Positions 12,548 through 23,895 of a stretch of DNA of 64,000 bases are shown piece by piece. Origin of the DNA: Cannabis sativa (taxonomy: Eukaryota > Streptophyta > Magnoliopsida > Rosales > Cannabaceae); assembly GCF_029168945.1 (NCBI RefSeq), contig NC_083608.1, forward strand, positions 17,812,136 through 17,876,135. Direction: 5' to 3'. Made by a program: the position numbers and the translations under genes. Below the pieces are notes generated by a model, which did not search any database, was not told where the DNA came from, and saw only the letters and a program-made list of their open reading frames with translations. The stretch's first letter is position 1, and every line of letters begins with the position of its first letter.

Positions 12548-12793
12548 TATTAGATTAACTGAATAGGAAAGTTAGTTACATGTTAGTTAATGGTCAGTTT
12601 TGTTTGTTAAGGTCAGTTATACTGAATTGTTGAGCTATAACTATACTTGATTAATATAAATATAGCGGCTGAGCTAACCGAGATGGTTGAGCTTCATTTT
12701 CCATTCATTTATCTTCTTCATCTTTCTCCTTCCTCTGTTCCTTTTTTCTTTCTCTTTATTTTGAACATAATTCTGTAATTTAGAGTTCTCACA
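12548..12793 (+). repeat. Short copia 3' LTR (about 246 bp)
   Basis: It follows a polypurine tract (TTGAGGGGGGATA, 12534-12546). Start TATTAGATTAACTG is likely TGTTAG with one transition. A TATA-like stretch near 12650 and a CT-rich leader follow, and TTCTCACA near 12786-12793 is a plausible LTR end. The 5' LTR is not in the window, so the right boundary is an estimate. Confidence 0.55.
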
Positions 12794-12861
12794 ATTTAAA
12801 ATTGATTTAATAATAATAATAATTATCACATAAATACTGTTTTACTAAGAATATATATATT

Positions 12862-13236
12862 GGGTAAATACCATTTTGGACCTTGTGTTTTGCAAAAGTT
12901 ACCGATTGGACCCTCTATTTTGTTAAATGACAAAATAACCCTGTATTTTCTAAAGTGGTAAAAACAGGACCCTGAGCTTAATTTTTGACAACTTGTTTTT
13001 AATATAACCAACTTGAAGACAATTCCTAACACGAACAGATACAGAAAATATAAATAGTTTTGTCATAACACCTTTAAATCATATTATTATTAAATTTTAT
13101 TTTGACAAAAAATCAATTCAGGGTCTTATTTGTACCATTCTGGAAAATACAAAGATCCATTTTGTCATTTGACAAAACAGAAAGCCCAATTAATAACTTT
13201 TACAAAGTACAGGATTAAAAATGATGATATTTACCC
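12862..13236. mobile_element. MULE-like MITE with long terminal inverted repeats
   Basis: The left end GGGTAAATACCATTTTGGAC and the reverse complement of the right end GGGTAAATATCATCATTTTT begin long imperfect inverted arms of about 130 bp each, sharing GTTTTGTCAAATGACAAAAT-type internal blocks. The flanks are (G)AATATATAT on both sides, consistent with a 9- to 10-bp Mutator-type target duplication although simple AT sequence makes this uncertain. No transposase is encoded. Confidence 0.75.
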
Positions 13237-13909
13237 GAATATATATATATATATATATTTATATACTTTTAACTATGTTGTGTATTATACTAATATAATT
13301 CAGTCCATTCCATGACAAATACTCAAGTTCATCTAACTAATCCTGCATAAAAATTACATAACTCATTAGGACTGTAACACTTTAACTAGCATAGGCGTAT
13401 TACGTGATTTTTAAACATGCTGTGCAGCTCGTTGCTAATCAACGAGGTTTATGGAAAACGTGATTAATTAAAATTTTTACTTTTTAATTAAACTTGTAAA
13501 ATATTTATACAAAAGACTCGGGATCCCGATTACAAAATCATTTACAAAAGTTTACTGTTTATACAAAATACTTGTCGCCTAGCGACTAATTACAAAAATA
13601 GCCTCGCTGTCCCGATGATCATACGCTCCAGGCCTAACCGCCCCGACATGTACAATCTTCATAGGCTCGTTCACGGTCCATCAGCTCTAGCCTTGCCTTT
13701 ACCTACACATAAACATAGCACTGTGAGTCGACAGACTCAGTAAGAAAAGCATAATAATACTCATACATAAATCCCGGTCATGATCAGACGCCCATACCCC
13801 TGACCATAACCCTAACTGCCGTGTCCAACACGATACTGAGTCCCCCTAACTGCCGTGTCCAACACGGTGCTGAGTTCTGAACGTTCATAGGGATGGTACT
13901 ATTGAAAGG

Positions 13910-14230
13910 TAACAGCCTGATCGGTCGAACCGGTCATACTCCGGCTGCTGGTCATACTCCAGCCTGTACCGACGTGTTACAGTATGAGCCTGATCGGTCG
14001 AACCGGTCATACTCCGCCGTCTCTGGTCAAACTCCGGCTCCGTACCGACGTGATACGTCAAATAGTACGGAACCACCAACCTAAGTATCAGCCTGATCGG
14101 TCGAACCGGTCATACTCCGCCTCTTGGTCATACTCCGGCTCGTACCGACGTGATACGGTGTCGGCCTAATCGGTCGAACCTGGTCATACTCCGCCGCTCG
14201 GTCATACTCCACTCGTACCGACGTGACACA
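13910..14230. repeat. Tandem array inside 2.4-kb LTR, four units
   Basis: Four imperfect units of about 75-110 bp each contain GATCGGTCGAACCGGTCATA (or a near form), a second GGTCATACTCC and GTACCGACGTG. The related LTR at 20690-22988 has three units at 21231-21461, so copy number differs between the two LTRs. Confidence 0.8.
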
Positions 14231-14574
14231 GTTGGATGGTTCGAAGCCAACATACATATCTACTGTAATCTAACAGGCTTCCTACATGCACGCTAAACAT
14301 GTAATCTACATATGCATATCGTTATACTAATCTTACTCCGGATTCGAATTCGGGTGTGCGGTCAACTGACCGGAACTATCTCGCGCGGCGGACATGTGCT
14401 CCTAAACCATAAAAATCACAACACTATAAGTGATACGCTAAATCACTTCCCGGGGACTTAAACTAGGAACTAAAAGTTACCCTATCGATAAAAAGCATGG
14501 CAATACCCCAAATAACATAAAAACGGGGAAAACAAGGGTTTCTGATATTTCTCCAACCGGTAGACCGGTTGCCC

Positions 14575-14645
14575 AACCGGAATTCCGGTTCTGGGAATTT
14601 TCGAAGCCCATCCAGAATTCCGGATGCACAACCGGAATTCCGGTT
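14575..14645. repeat. Two copies of a 16-bp perfect palindrome
   Basis: AACCGGAATTCCGGTT occurs at 14575-14590 and again at 14630-14645, with a diverged CCAGAATTCCGG between. Each is a perfect inverted repeat around an EcoRI-type core. The other LTR keeps AACCGGAATTCCGGTT at 21862-21877 and a second palindrome ATCCGGAATTCCGGAT at 21842-21857. Confidence 0.85.
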
Positions 14646-15747
14646 CCTCGCAGGCAGAACTTCAAAAATTCATATTTCAACCAAATCAACTCCAAACAAA
14701 CTCAAACCTTCCAGACCTGTTCTAAACATCCTATAGAACAATTCTAAAGCATCAAACTCACCCAGATTCCACAGAAACAAAAAGTGTCATTAAAGCCCAA
14801 GCTTTGAGTTTCAAAACTCAAACTTGGTTAAAATCAACTAACATGCATCCAAATCAGATTAAACCTACTTAATCATGCATATAAAAGCTTCTGAAAACAC
14901 AAGAATTCGACCTCAACAAACACAGCAACAAAACTCATAATTTCTTGTTGAAAACTCAAGCTTTTGCATAGAAAAACCTTAGCTTTACTCAACCTAACTA
15001 TCATGCTTCACAACAGCTCAAAATAACTCAAATAAACAAGCTTTAAACCTCTGAAAATATCAACAACAACCAGCAACAACAATAACCTAAAACTAAGCAT
15101 GCAACACATCATTTTCATCAAAATTCAACAAGAAAATTTAAAAGAGAAGCTAGAGGAAACATACCAACAACAAGAGGTCAAAATCAATGCAAAAATCAGC
15201 TTGAAATCCAAGAGGAAATCCTCTTTTCTTGCTGCTCAAGGGGCCGAAAAAAAGAGAGTGTTTTTTGAGAAATTTGTAATTTTTTTCTAACTTTAAACAA
15301 ATGAGAAACATGCAATAAACACATCCCTTATTTCAGCCAACAATTAATTAAAAACACATAATAAACTTATTTTCTAAGTCCACTATAGGACAAAATATCA
15401 TTGGGGCAAAAAGACCATTTTGCCCCTCCACCTTAAAATCACATAAATAACACTAAAGGGGTATTTTTGGGAAATTTTAAATTCCCGGCCATTCCCGACA
15501 TTCCCAATGTCTAATAAACCGTCCCAAACTACTAACATACTAAGTTGTGATTTTACTGAGCTAAACACCGAGTTCCAAAATACCGGGCACCGGAAATGCA
15601 AAATTATGAAAAACTACTAAATGACATAAAAATGCATCTCTGAATTCAATAATAACAGTATAAATAATTATTTAAATAGCTATAAATAATTTCATAATTA
15701 AACATGATTAACTGCTAATTTCCAAATTAAACTAAGCGGTCTTTACA

Positions 15748-17560
15748 AGGACTATATATATTCTATAAAAAATATTTTGAGGCACAAAGGAACCCTAAAA
15801 TGCTTTAGTTAAAAATCCTGTCGGACTCTGAGCTTGCAAAGGTCACCAATCATAGTTGGAATCCAACAGTTTTGGCTCCTGAAGTGACTTTAAACCACAT
15901 GTTTTTTTAAGATCATATACTATATATTAATTATATATACACAAAAGCACCTCAATTTTTGTTCGAAAGAAAAAGCATCTCCCATTATATTAATTATTGT
16001 TACGATATAATTATCATACTCAAATGAACTTTGATGGAGCTGAGAATGTAATTTTATAAACATTAATTCTTTAAGGGACAAAATTTGAAGCAATGGGGTT
16101 CTCTGTCCTCATTGTGGACACACGAACTTAAAATTTGTTTGCCATTTTTATTTCTTTTTATGCTTTTTTGTTGTTTTTTTTTTTTTATTTCTCTTCATGG
16201 GTTTCCCACAACATTATATGTCTTTTATTTTTGATCCAATGTCTGCCTCACAATGTGATCCTCCATATCTATATGTCTCAATTTATTGGAGGAACAATAT
16301 ATATCTCTATATATCTATATATAATTCCCTTTTTAATTTACAAAAACGAGAATTGATGTACTCATGATATTATTTATTACTTGAATTATATATATGTAAA
16401 AAGACTGCAGCTAATTATAGAAGTATGTACAATGGTAAAATTTAATATTGTATATAATATATTTATATATGCTAGCTTATTTTATATATTGAAATAAATA
16501 ATATCCTAATATTATGATCTAACTACATATTAATAATCAGGTGCAAAATTAGATTAGATGTTTTTAAGGTTATTTTGGTTGTTTAGTGATGTAATAATTA
16601 ACTGGGGATATAAGGTTGTTACTTTTCTGATAAAGATCACTTTTCATTCCCTTATGTCTTATATTATATATGTTGATCGATAATAATCGCTTTAATAATG
16701 CATTAATTATGTGTGATTAGATTAATTCTTTTTGCTAATAATGATGTTGGTCAATTGATTAATCACATACTATTCTTAAATATAAATCTAATTAGTACTT
16801 TTCTTTAATTATAATTATATGTCTTATCTTATCTTCACTAAACTTTTTAATGAAAGAGCTAGATCTTTTTTTTTTCCTTTTAATTCATGGTATCTTTTTT
16901 GGGTGGCAGAATAAACATATCCATTAATTCATTATGTTGAGGAGGTTAAGACTTCTTTGTATTAACCAATGAGGAAAACTTTTTAAGGCTTTTTCAAAAA
17001 TAGTTTTTGTGTTATTGACAAAACATATCCATGTGGACATGTCCATAAAACGCATTAATTAAAATAAGTACAGAATTAATATACAGTATTAATCTTTATG
17101 AACTTATCATAATTATTTTGGATTGATGGGATTGCAGTCTTTGAGTTTCGTCGAGTCATTTCTTCTTTTTGCAAAATTTAATGCATGGCATATTTCTCTT
17201 ATTTATTATTAAAGCAAATACTGAAAATCCAACTTAGATGTTAGATAAGGCAAGAACATCAACTTATAGCCTTTAATTTGATTTTCATATTTTTTTTCGT
17301 CTTCACTTTCCTATCCCACAAAAACCATAAAAAGATGTTCCCCACTACCCCAGAAATAAAGATTACAAGATTAGATAAGATAGTTTTCATGTCTAGATCT
17401 ACATAACTCTAGTAATAATTAAGACTAAGTTTTGATTTGATAGTTGTGTACAAAAAAATAATAATAAATAAAAATGGTAAGCTAGTCTTTCCTTTCTTTT
17501 TAGTTTGTATAAGAAAAATGTAAAAAGAAACCGGTGCCCCTAAATATGGTGGATAGTGCT
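15748..17560. other. AT-rich intergenic DNA, nothing recognised
   Basis: The stretch holds many poly-T and AT runs and dinucleotide tracts (TATATA near 16300 and 16390). The longest open frame (73 codons at 16135-16356) is low in complexity and looks incidental. No coding domain, RNA gene or clear element end was found. Confidence 0.5.
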
Positions 17561-17822
17561 ATAAATATATGTCTTTTTATAAATACGAGTCATGTCGTGT
17601 TAATTTTTTTAAACAATACGAGCTGTGTCGTGTTGTGTTATAAAAAATACAGATTGTATTGTGTCATGCCATAAAAAAATACAGGTTATATAAAAATACA
17701 GGTTGGTCGAGTCGTATCGTATCGTGTCGTGTTCGGATTCGTATCGTATTTTACTCCGGCCGAGTTAGGTTATTTTCTTGTATGGGCTCAAATTTATAAT
17801 CTAGTTTTTAGCATTTTATTTT

Positions 17823-18115
17823 GGGAAATTTACATGGTATACTAATTTTTGCTATTTTTTTACAAAAATACTGTCAGGCGGTATTTTTTACTTTTTTACT
17901 GTATTTTTTTTATAAGTTTCATACTGTAGTATACTGTGTTAAGTTTTCACTGGTGTTGTACTGGTGTTTTTTTAGTTGTTCTACTGTTGTTTTGAGTTGT
18001 TCTGTTCTTTGTTCTACTAGTGTTTTATAAAAACACAGTATTTTTGAAAACTTTTTCGTGTGACAGTATTTTTGTAAAAAATAACCTAAATTCTAATATT
18101 TTTTGTAAGTTTCCC
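17823..18115. mobile_element. MITE, GGGAAAYTTACA termini
   Basis: The left end GGGAAATTTACATGG and the reverse complement of the right end GGGAAACTTACAAAAAAT form imperfect inverted repeats. They continue into matching TTTACAAAAATACTGTCA blocks (17859 on the left, mirrored near 18063-18080). About 293 bp with no coding. Flanking target duplication is AT-rich and unclear. Confidence 0.55.
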
Positions 18116-18428
18116 TTTATTCTTACAATTGATAAAATATTATTACTAAAGTTATATATTTTTCTATAGCTTTATTTATTTTTGTATAAATTTTTAACAA
18201 TTTTCCACATAAAATTGTATAAAACATTCATTAGAATTGTTAAAATTTGAAAATTCACTAATTATTATTATTATTAAATATAAGATTTTTAATAAGTTGT
18301 ACTTTTAGAATAGATTATTCGTACTTACGTATCATGTTTTTCGGGCTTCTCGTATCATATTGTGCTTAAGTTAATATTTTTCTGCCATGTCATGCTTAAG
18401 TCTTATTATTCGTATTTTGTCGTGCCAA

Positions 18429-18620
18429 CAGGCCCGGCCCTGGGCATAGGCGGGCTAGGCCTGTGCCTAGGGCCCACCCAGCCCAGGAGCCCAAAATTTT
18501 TTTTCCTCTTTTAAAATTATACATTTTTTTTTACCGATTTTGAAAAATACCACATTTTTCTAACATAAGGGCCCAATTTTTTTTTTCCCTATGGCCCACT
18601 TTGTTTCAGGGTCGGCCCTG
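18429..18620. mobile_element. hAT-like MITE, 192 bp, perfect 8-bp TSD CGTGCCAA
   Basis: Ends are CAGGCCCGGCCCTG on the left and CAGGGTCGGCCCTG on the right (each with the inner palindromic GGCC). The host sequence CGTGCCAA is duplicated exactly at 18421-18428 and 18621-18628. The 8-bp duplication, CAGG termini and small size fit a non-autonomous hAT element. Interior arms GGGCATAGG.../...CCTATGGCCC are also inverted. Confidence 0.85.
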
Positions 18621-18881
18621 CGTGCCAATTTATAGCATCGTGTCTTGTCTTGCCCAAGCTCATATTTTTTCGTGCATGATCGTGCTCGTGCCACCCAGGC
18701 TCGTGACGCTTCAAAAAATCCGACTCATATTTACAACACTATTAGGAGAGGGAGAATTCAAACTTGGACCTCCTCTTTGTGAGGAGATGTGTGAAACTAC
18801 TAGACTATACCTATGACCAAAAATTGTACATCAATATTGGTGTATTAGATTCCACATGATTTAATTTAATAACTATTATAA

Positions 18882-19345
18882 AGAGAAATGCTAAAATACA
18901 CTAGTGTCTAGCACCCTCCTAGGTATCATGTCGCTATTGGTGCAATTAATTAAGTATCAAGCTTAATATAATTCAATTTAATAACTTTTAGGAAATATCG
19001 CTAACTAATCGCAAGACGCCACTTATAGGTGGTGCTAGGCAACACTGACGACTATTATAAAATATCACTAATCATTATAAAATAGTATTGTTATTTGGCA
19101 CCTTAAGGTGCCCAACACCACACTAATATGACGCCCTATGATTGGTTAGTGGTTTCCTATAGAGCATTGTTATTAGGCATTAGTAGTACACAATACATTC
19201 TATAGGTGGTGTCTTACGATTGGCTAGCGATATTCTCTAAAAGCTATTTTCTTAAATTATATGGGACTCGATACTTAATTACACTAATAGCAGTATAAAA
19301 TCAAGGAAGGTGCTAGGCACTAGTGGTGCCTTTTACTATTTCTCT
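18882..19345. mobile_element. MITE-like element, AGAGAAATGCTAAA termini
   Basis: The left end AGAGAAATGCTAAAATACAC...TAGCACC and the reverse complement of the right end AGAGAAATAGTAAAAGGCAC...TAGCACC form imperfect inverted repeats of about 35 bases. Internal TAGGTGGTG/GGCACC motifs recur and may mark a nested relative near 19085-19230. Related ends appear at 20658-20684 and 22994-23125. No clear target duplication. Confidence 0.55.
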
Positions 19346-19396
19346 TTCCCATATCATTTATTAAATTAAAATATGTATGACTTGATATTAAAATAT

Positions 19397-19722
19397 CACT
19401 ACAAAAACTACTACTTTTAGTGATAACCTTTTAGTCACAACATAATTTTTTTATGACTAAATGTAAAAGTCACAACAAAAAGTTACTTGTGACCAAAACA
19501 TAGTATTTAGTTACATGTTGTCACTAATTAGTTTTAGTCACAACAAATATTGTGACTAAAAACACATTTAGCCACAATAAATTGTAATTTTTGTGATTAA
19601 TTAATACTTTTAACCACAGACCTTTTAATCACAATACAATAATGATAATTTATAAATAGCCACAACTTTTTTATCTTTAGTCACAAATTTTGTTGTGACT
19701 AAAAATAAAATTTTTTGTAGTG
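19397..19722. mobile_element. CACTA-type MITE, 326 bp, TSD TAT
   Basis: Begins CACTACAAAAACTAC and ends TTTTTTGTAGTG, and has TAT on both sides (19394-19396 and 19723-19725). These are the end motif and the 3-bp duplication of CACTA transposons. The interior is made of many direct and inverted repeats of GTCACAA and TTGTGACTAAA, and it encodes nothing. Confidence 0.8.
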
Positions 19723-20689
19723 TATACTAATAACAGTATGTTGAGTCTTGTGGTGCTTGACACATTAAGGTCTCCCTTAGCATTATACTTTATAAAGCAC
19801 AATCTCATAGCTACCTAAGACAAGAGCATAATGGGGATGTTGTAAAGATTGATGAGATGAATATATTTTTGGCATCTCTATTGATGAATGCTTATCATTA
19901 GAGTAAAAAAAATGCTAAGAAAGAATATCACATCTTTTTTATCCTTTTTTTTTTATATATATATTTTATTTCTTTATTTATTTATTTCGCTTCAAAATAT
20001 TAATTTACATCCTACAAGCATCTTCAATTTGAAGATCTATATTTCTCCAACTATACAATGAATTACAAAAACTCTATTATGTTCTCTACTAAGACGATGT
20101 TTCCCATAAATTTACAATGTTGAGAACCATTTAGTATCTATTGAATTGACATTTTTAGGCCAATTAAATGCATGTAATTCTTCTCTTCACTTCTTTTTGG
20201 TTAATCGAACTACATGATCCTCTTTTTGTTTTGCTGAATTTCATAGTATGTCATTTCGGGACCTCCAAAGTTGATATACAAGAGCAGCAGTTGCAGCAGC
20301 CAGTACTGCCTTCTTGAATCCGCTAAGCTTTGCATGTTCGATCCATCTCAGCATCCTGCATAATGATGTCGATTCTGCTCTCTAGCCAAGCTATTCTTTT
20401 AGATGTGTTAAGCATTGCATAGAAAAAGTGCAAAAAAGAAATTAACTATTTTAATATATTAAATAATAATATAAATTATTTTAATAATTTTTAGAGGTGC
20501 TTACTATTAGAATATTTTAAAACAAAAAGTGTCAAAAATAATATGTAAGTTAGATAATATAAAATATTATATTTTTAAGTGATGTGAAGGTTCTTGACAC
20601 TCTTAAAGAATATTAGCAGTGAAGTTCTTCATATAACTATAGTGAGAAGATTAAAAGAAATGCTAAAGGGTACTCATGGTGTCTAGCAA

Positions 20690-22988
20690 TGTAACACCCT
20701 AACTAACTTAGGCGTATTACGTGATTTTTAAACGTACTGTGCAGCTCGTTGCTAATCAACGAGGTTTATGGAAAAACGTGATTAATTAAAATTTTGCTTT
20801 TTAAATAAACTTATAAAACATTATTACAAAAGACTCGGGATCCCGATAATAAAATCATTTACAAAAGATTTAACTGTTTAACTGTTACATAAAATAAAAG
20901 TCGTCTAACGACCAGTTACAAAAAATCAGCCTCGCTGTCCCGATGATCGTACGCTCCAGGCCTAACCGCCCCGACATGTACAATCTTCAAAAGCTCGCTC
21001 ACGGTCCATCAGCTATAGCCTTGCCTTTACCTACACATCAACGTAGAACTGTGAGTCGACAGACTCAGCAAGAAAAGCATAATAATACTCATACATAAAA
21101 CTAACTGCCGTGTCCAACACGATACTGAGTCCCGCTACTGCCATGTCCAACATGGTACTGAGCCACTACTGCCATGTCCAACATGGTACTGAGTTCTGAA
21201 CGTTCATAGGGACGGTACTATTGACACGTAACAACCCGGATCGGCCGAACCGGTCATACTCCGCCGCCGGTCATACTCCGGCTCGTACCGACGTGTTACT
21301 ATATCCTCCGATCGGTCGAACCGGTCATACTCCGCCGCTGGTCATACTCCGGCTGTACCGACGGGATACGTCAATAGCACGGAACCACCAACCAAGTGTC
21401 GACTGATCGGTCAAACCGGTCATACTCCGCCGTCGGTCATACTCCAGCCTGTACCGACGTGAAAGGGTTGGATGGTTCGAAGCCAACATACAACTAATGT
21501 AATCTAATAGGCTTCCTACATGCTCGCTAAACATGTAATCTACATATGCATACTCGTTATACTAATCTTACGGATTCCGAATTCGGTGTGCGTCAACCCG
21601 ACCGGAATCGAAGCCGAGCGGCGGACATCGGCTCCTAAACCATAAAAATCACAACGCTATAAGTGACACGCTAAATCACTTCCCGGGGACTAAAACTAGG
21701 AACTTAAAGTTTCCCTATCGATAAAAAGCATGGCAATACCCCCTAAAACATAAAAACGAGGAAAACACGGGTTCTGAAAAATTCCCCAACCCGTCCTACG
21801 GTTGCCCAACCGAATTCCGGTTCGGGAAATTCAGGACCCTCATCCGGAATTCCGGATGCACAACCGGAATTCCGGTTCCTCGCAGGCAGCAACATCAAAT
21901 TCTCATAACTTGCACAATTCAACCCCAAATCACCTCAAACTTTCCAGACCTGTTCTATACCTTCCCTAGAACATATCCAAGGCATCAAAACCACCCAGAA
22001 ACCTCAAACATGAAAAATGCCATTGGAGCTCAAGCTTTGAGTTCTAAACTCAAACTTGAGCAAAACCACCTAATCATGCATTTCACTAGCTTAATTCTAC
22101 TTAATCAAGCTTATCTAAGCCTCTGAAAACAATTAACAACAACAACAATAACTCAGAAACAGATTCACTATATTTTCTTCCAAAAATCACATTTTTGCAT
22201 AGAAAATTCAAAGCTTTGAACAACCTAACTAACATGCTTCAAAACAGCTCAATTAACATCAATTAAACATGATTTAAACCTCAGAAATCAACAATCAAAC
22301 ACAGCAATAACAACAGCCACAAAAGCATGCATTTTACTCAACTTTTCACCATTTTTTTCAAGAAAACAAAGGAGGAAAATTAAGAAACACCTACCACAAA
22401 CAAGAGTTCCAAAGTGATGATGAATCTAGCTTGAATTTTGATGAAAAACCCAGCCTTTGAACCACATGCACCCAGCCGAAAATGAGAAGGAAAAGAGAGA
22501 GGTTTGAAAGCTTTTCTTTGAAAAAATTTCTAACTTTTCTAACTTATGATTTTTTTTTGTAAAATGACAAATGAATAATGACACCTAGCATAAACCCATT
22601 TCAGCCAATTAACATTAAAATAAATATTATTTTCCATTTCATAAATTCACAAAAGACAAAACACTAATGGGGCAAAAAGACCATTTTGCCCCTCCACCAT
22701 AAAATCACATAAACCATACTAAAGGGTATTTTTGGGAAATTCTAAATTCCCGGCCATTCCCGACATTCCCAATGTCTAAAACCCGTCCCCAAACTACTAG
22801 CATACTAAGTTGTGATTTCTACTGAGCCAAACGCCGAGTTCCAAAATACCGGGCACCGGAATTACGAAATAGGCAAGCTACTGAATAACATAAATAACAG
22901 TATAATAAATTATTTAAATAGCTATAAATAATTCCATAATTAATCATAAACAACTGCTAATTTCCAAATTAACTAAGCGGGCTTTACA
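20690..22988 (+). repeat. Solo LTR, 2.3 kb, TSD AGCAA (family shared with 13373-15747)
   Basis: Starts TGTAACACCCTAAC and ends GCGGGCTTTACA, flanked by AGCAA at 20685-20689 and 22989-22993. It is a second copy of the 13373-15747 family, with three short tandem units (21103-21190), a three-unit array at 21231-21461 and two 16-bp palindromes at 21842-21877. Because each copy has its own matching duplication, the two are independent solo LTRs and not the two LTRs of one element. The 61- to 69-codon ORFs inside are repeat-derived. Confidence 0.88.
21231..21461. repeat. Tandem array inside 2.3-kb LTR, three units
   Basis: Three imperfect units carry GATCGG(T/C)C(G/A)AACCGGTCATA, a second GGTCATACTCC and TACCGACG. 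The four-unit array at 13910-14230 is the counterpart. Confidence 0.8.
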
Positions 22989-23408
22989 AGCAAGGTGTAA
23001 TATTTTTATTATTGCAATTTAATATTGGTAACCACTTATTTTAATTTAATAAAAATTAGAGAACCACTAATCAATTATGAGACGCCGTATTATAAAGGTG
23101 TTAGGCACCTAATAGCATCTCTAATGGTAGCATTTTGGAGAATGCTTAATGAGGTGGAAAGCTTAAGTGGCAAAATATAAGGATGTTATACTATTGGAGA
23201 TAAAATAGCATTGATGGTATGTTTTTTTTAAAAAAAAAAATAAAAAATTAAAGGTGTAATATATATATACAATAGTTTAATAAAAAAAATTATATATAAT
23301 AATATGTGTGATAATAATTATAATATTTTTGAAAGGTGTTATATATTCTACTGGAGTGTTTTTAGAAGTAATGGTGTCAAAAATAAGAAAGATAAAATTA
23401 AATATTAT

Positions 23409-23895
23409 GGTGCCGTTTGGTAACACTTTTTTAATCAGTTTTCTGTTTTTAAAATTGAAAAAGTGAAAATATTTTTCAAAAACATGTTCTATAAAACTGT
23501 TTTTACTTTTCAATTTTTTCATTGAGAATCAAAATTTTAAAAACAAAAAAAAAATCACTTTCCATATTTTTTAAACAGTTTTTTTTTCTTAATCAATATC
23601 TTGGACTTCGATCAGACTTGGACCCAAATCCCCCCACGGCCCTGGCGCTGAACCCGACCTCTGACTTGAACCCAAATCCGACCTCGGACCTAGACCCGAC
23701 GTAAATAAAATCAAAAAATAAAAATGAAAATAAATTTTACAGAACACACTTTTGTTTTCTGTTTTTAAAATTGAAAAACAAAAGTGGTTACAGAACGCAT
23801 TTTTCTTTTTTAAAAGCAAAATTTTTAAAAATAAAAGTTTTACTTTTATTTTGTGATTAAAAAATTAGAAAACAAAAGTGTTACCAAACGATACC
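23409..23895. mobile_element. MITE with GTTTGGTAACACTTTT inverted ends
   Basis: The left end GGTGCCGTTTGGTAACACTT and the reverse complement of the right end GGTATCGTTTGGTAACACTT are near-identical. The interior has mirrored poly-A/T stretches with AAAATTGAAAAAC motifs and a small GC-rich insert at 23600-23700, where ACCC-AA-TC-GACCT-type units repeat. Flanking TAT on both sides may be a 3-bp duplication. No transposase. Confidence 0.7.

Larger units (their letters stand above)
7705..12793 (+). mobile_element. Ty1/copia retrotransposon relic, split by nested insertions
   Basis: The plus-strand pieces of one decayed copia element are 7705-8955 (end of integrase, linker, reverse transcriptase), 10881-10934 (reverse transcriptase), 11978-12533 (RNase H end), then a polypurine tract at about 12534-12547 and a short 3' LTR at 12548-12793. 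The gene order is that of Ty1/copia. The 5' portion was cut off by the minus-strand LTR element at 7704 and should continue left of the window. Many stops and frameshifts make it non-functional. The interruptions are the solo LTR at 8956-10880 and a rearranged block plus partial LTR at 10935-11977. Confidence 0.85.
13373..15747 (+). repeat. Solo LTR, 2.4 kb, TSD AGGAC (family shared with 20690-22988)
   Basis: Starts TGTAACACTTTAAC and ends GCGGTCTTTACA, with a perfect target duplication AGGAC at 13368-13372 and 15748-15752. It aligns along its length with 20690-22988, so these are two copies of one family. The family carries a short tandem unit with GCCGTGTCCAACACG (13818-13875, two units), a longer tandem array at 13910-14230 and palindromic AACCGGAATTCCGGTT sites. 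No coding domain or attached internal region is seen. TG..CA ends, 5-bp TSDs and a TGTAACAC start fit a gypsy-type LTR; the parent element is absent. Confidence 0.85.
17560..18815 (-). repeat. Composite repetitive block with CGTGTCGTG-type motifs and a possible SINE-like end
   Basis: Repeated GTGTCGTG, GTCGTATCGT and TCGTGC motifs occur at 17590-17740 and 18300-18700. Read on the minus strand, 18815 to 18735 contains TCTAGTAGTTTCACAC and, further on, CCAAGTTTGAATTCTCC, which only loosely resemble tRNA-like A and B boxes. It is interrupted by the MITEs at 17823-18115 and 18429-18620. A SINE identity is a weak guess. Confidence 0.35.
20658..23125. mobile_element. MITE split by the solo LTR at 20690-22988
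   Basis: Bases 20658-20689 (AAATGCTAAAGGGTACTCAT...GTCTAGCAA) resemble the left end of the element at 18882. They continue at 22994 after the LTR. The right end near 23090-23125 (AAGGTGTTAGGCACC...AGCATCTCT) is its imperfect inverted partner. The LTR insertion produced the AGCAA duplication inside this element, so the MITE is older. Confidence 0.5.

Noticed and set aside
18735..18815. tRNA gene on the minus strand
   Set aside because: The A- and B-box matches are weak and no cloverleaf can be drawn; at best a SINE-like remnant.
13373..22988. One large LTR element with LTRs at 13373-15747 and 20690-22988
   Set aside because: Each LTR has its own perfect 5-bp duplication, and the DNA between lacks a PBS, a purine tract or retroelement coding sequence.
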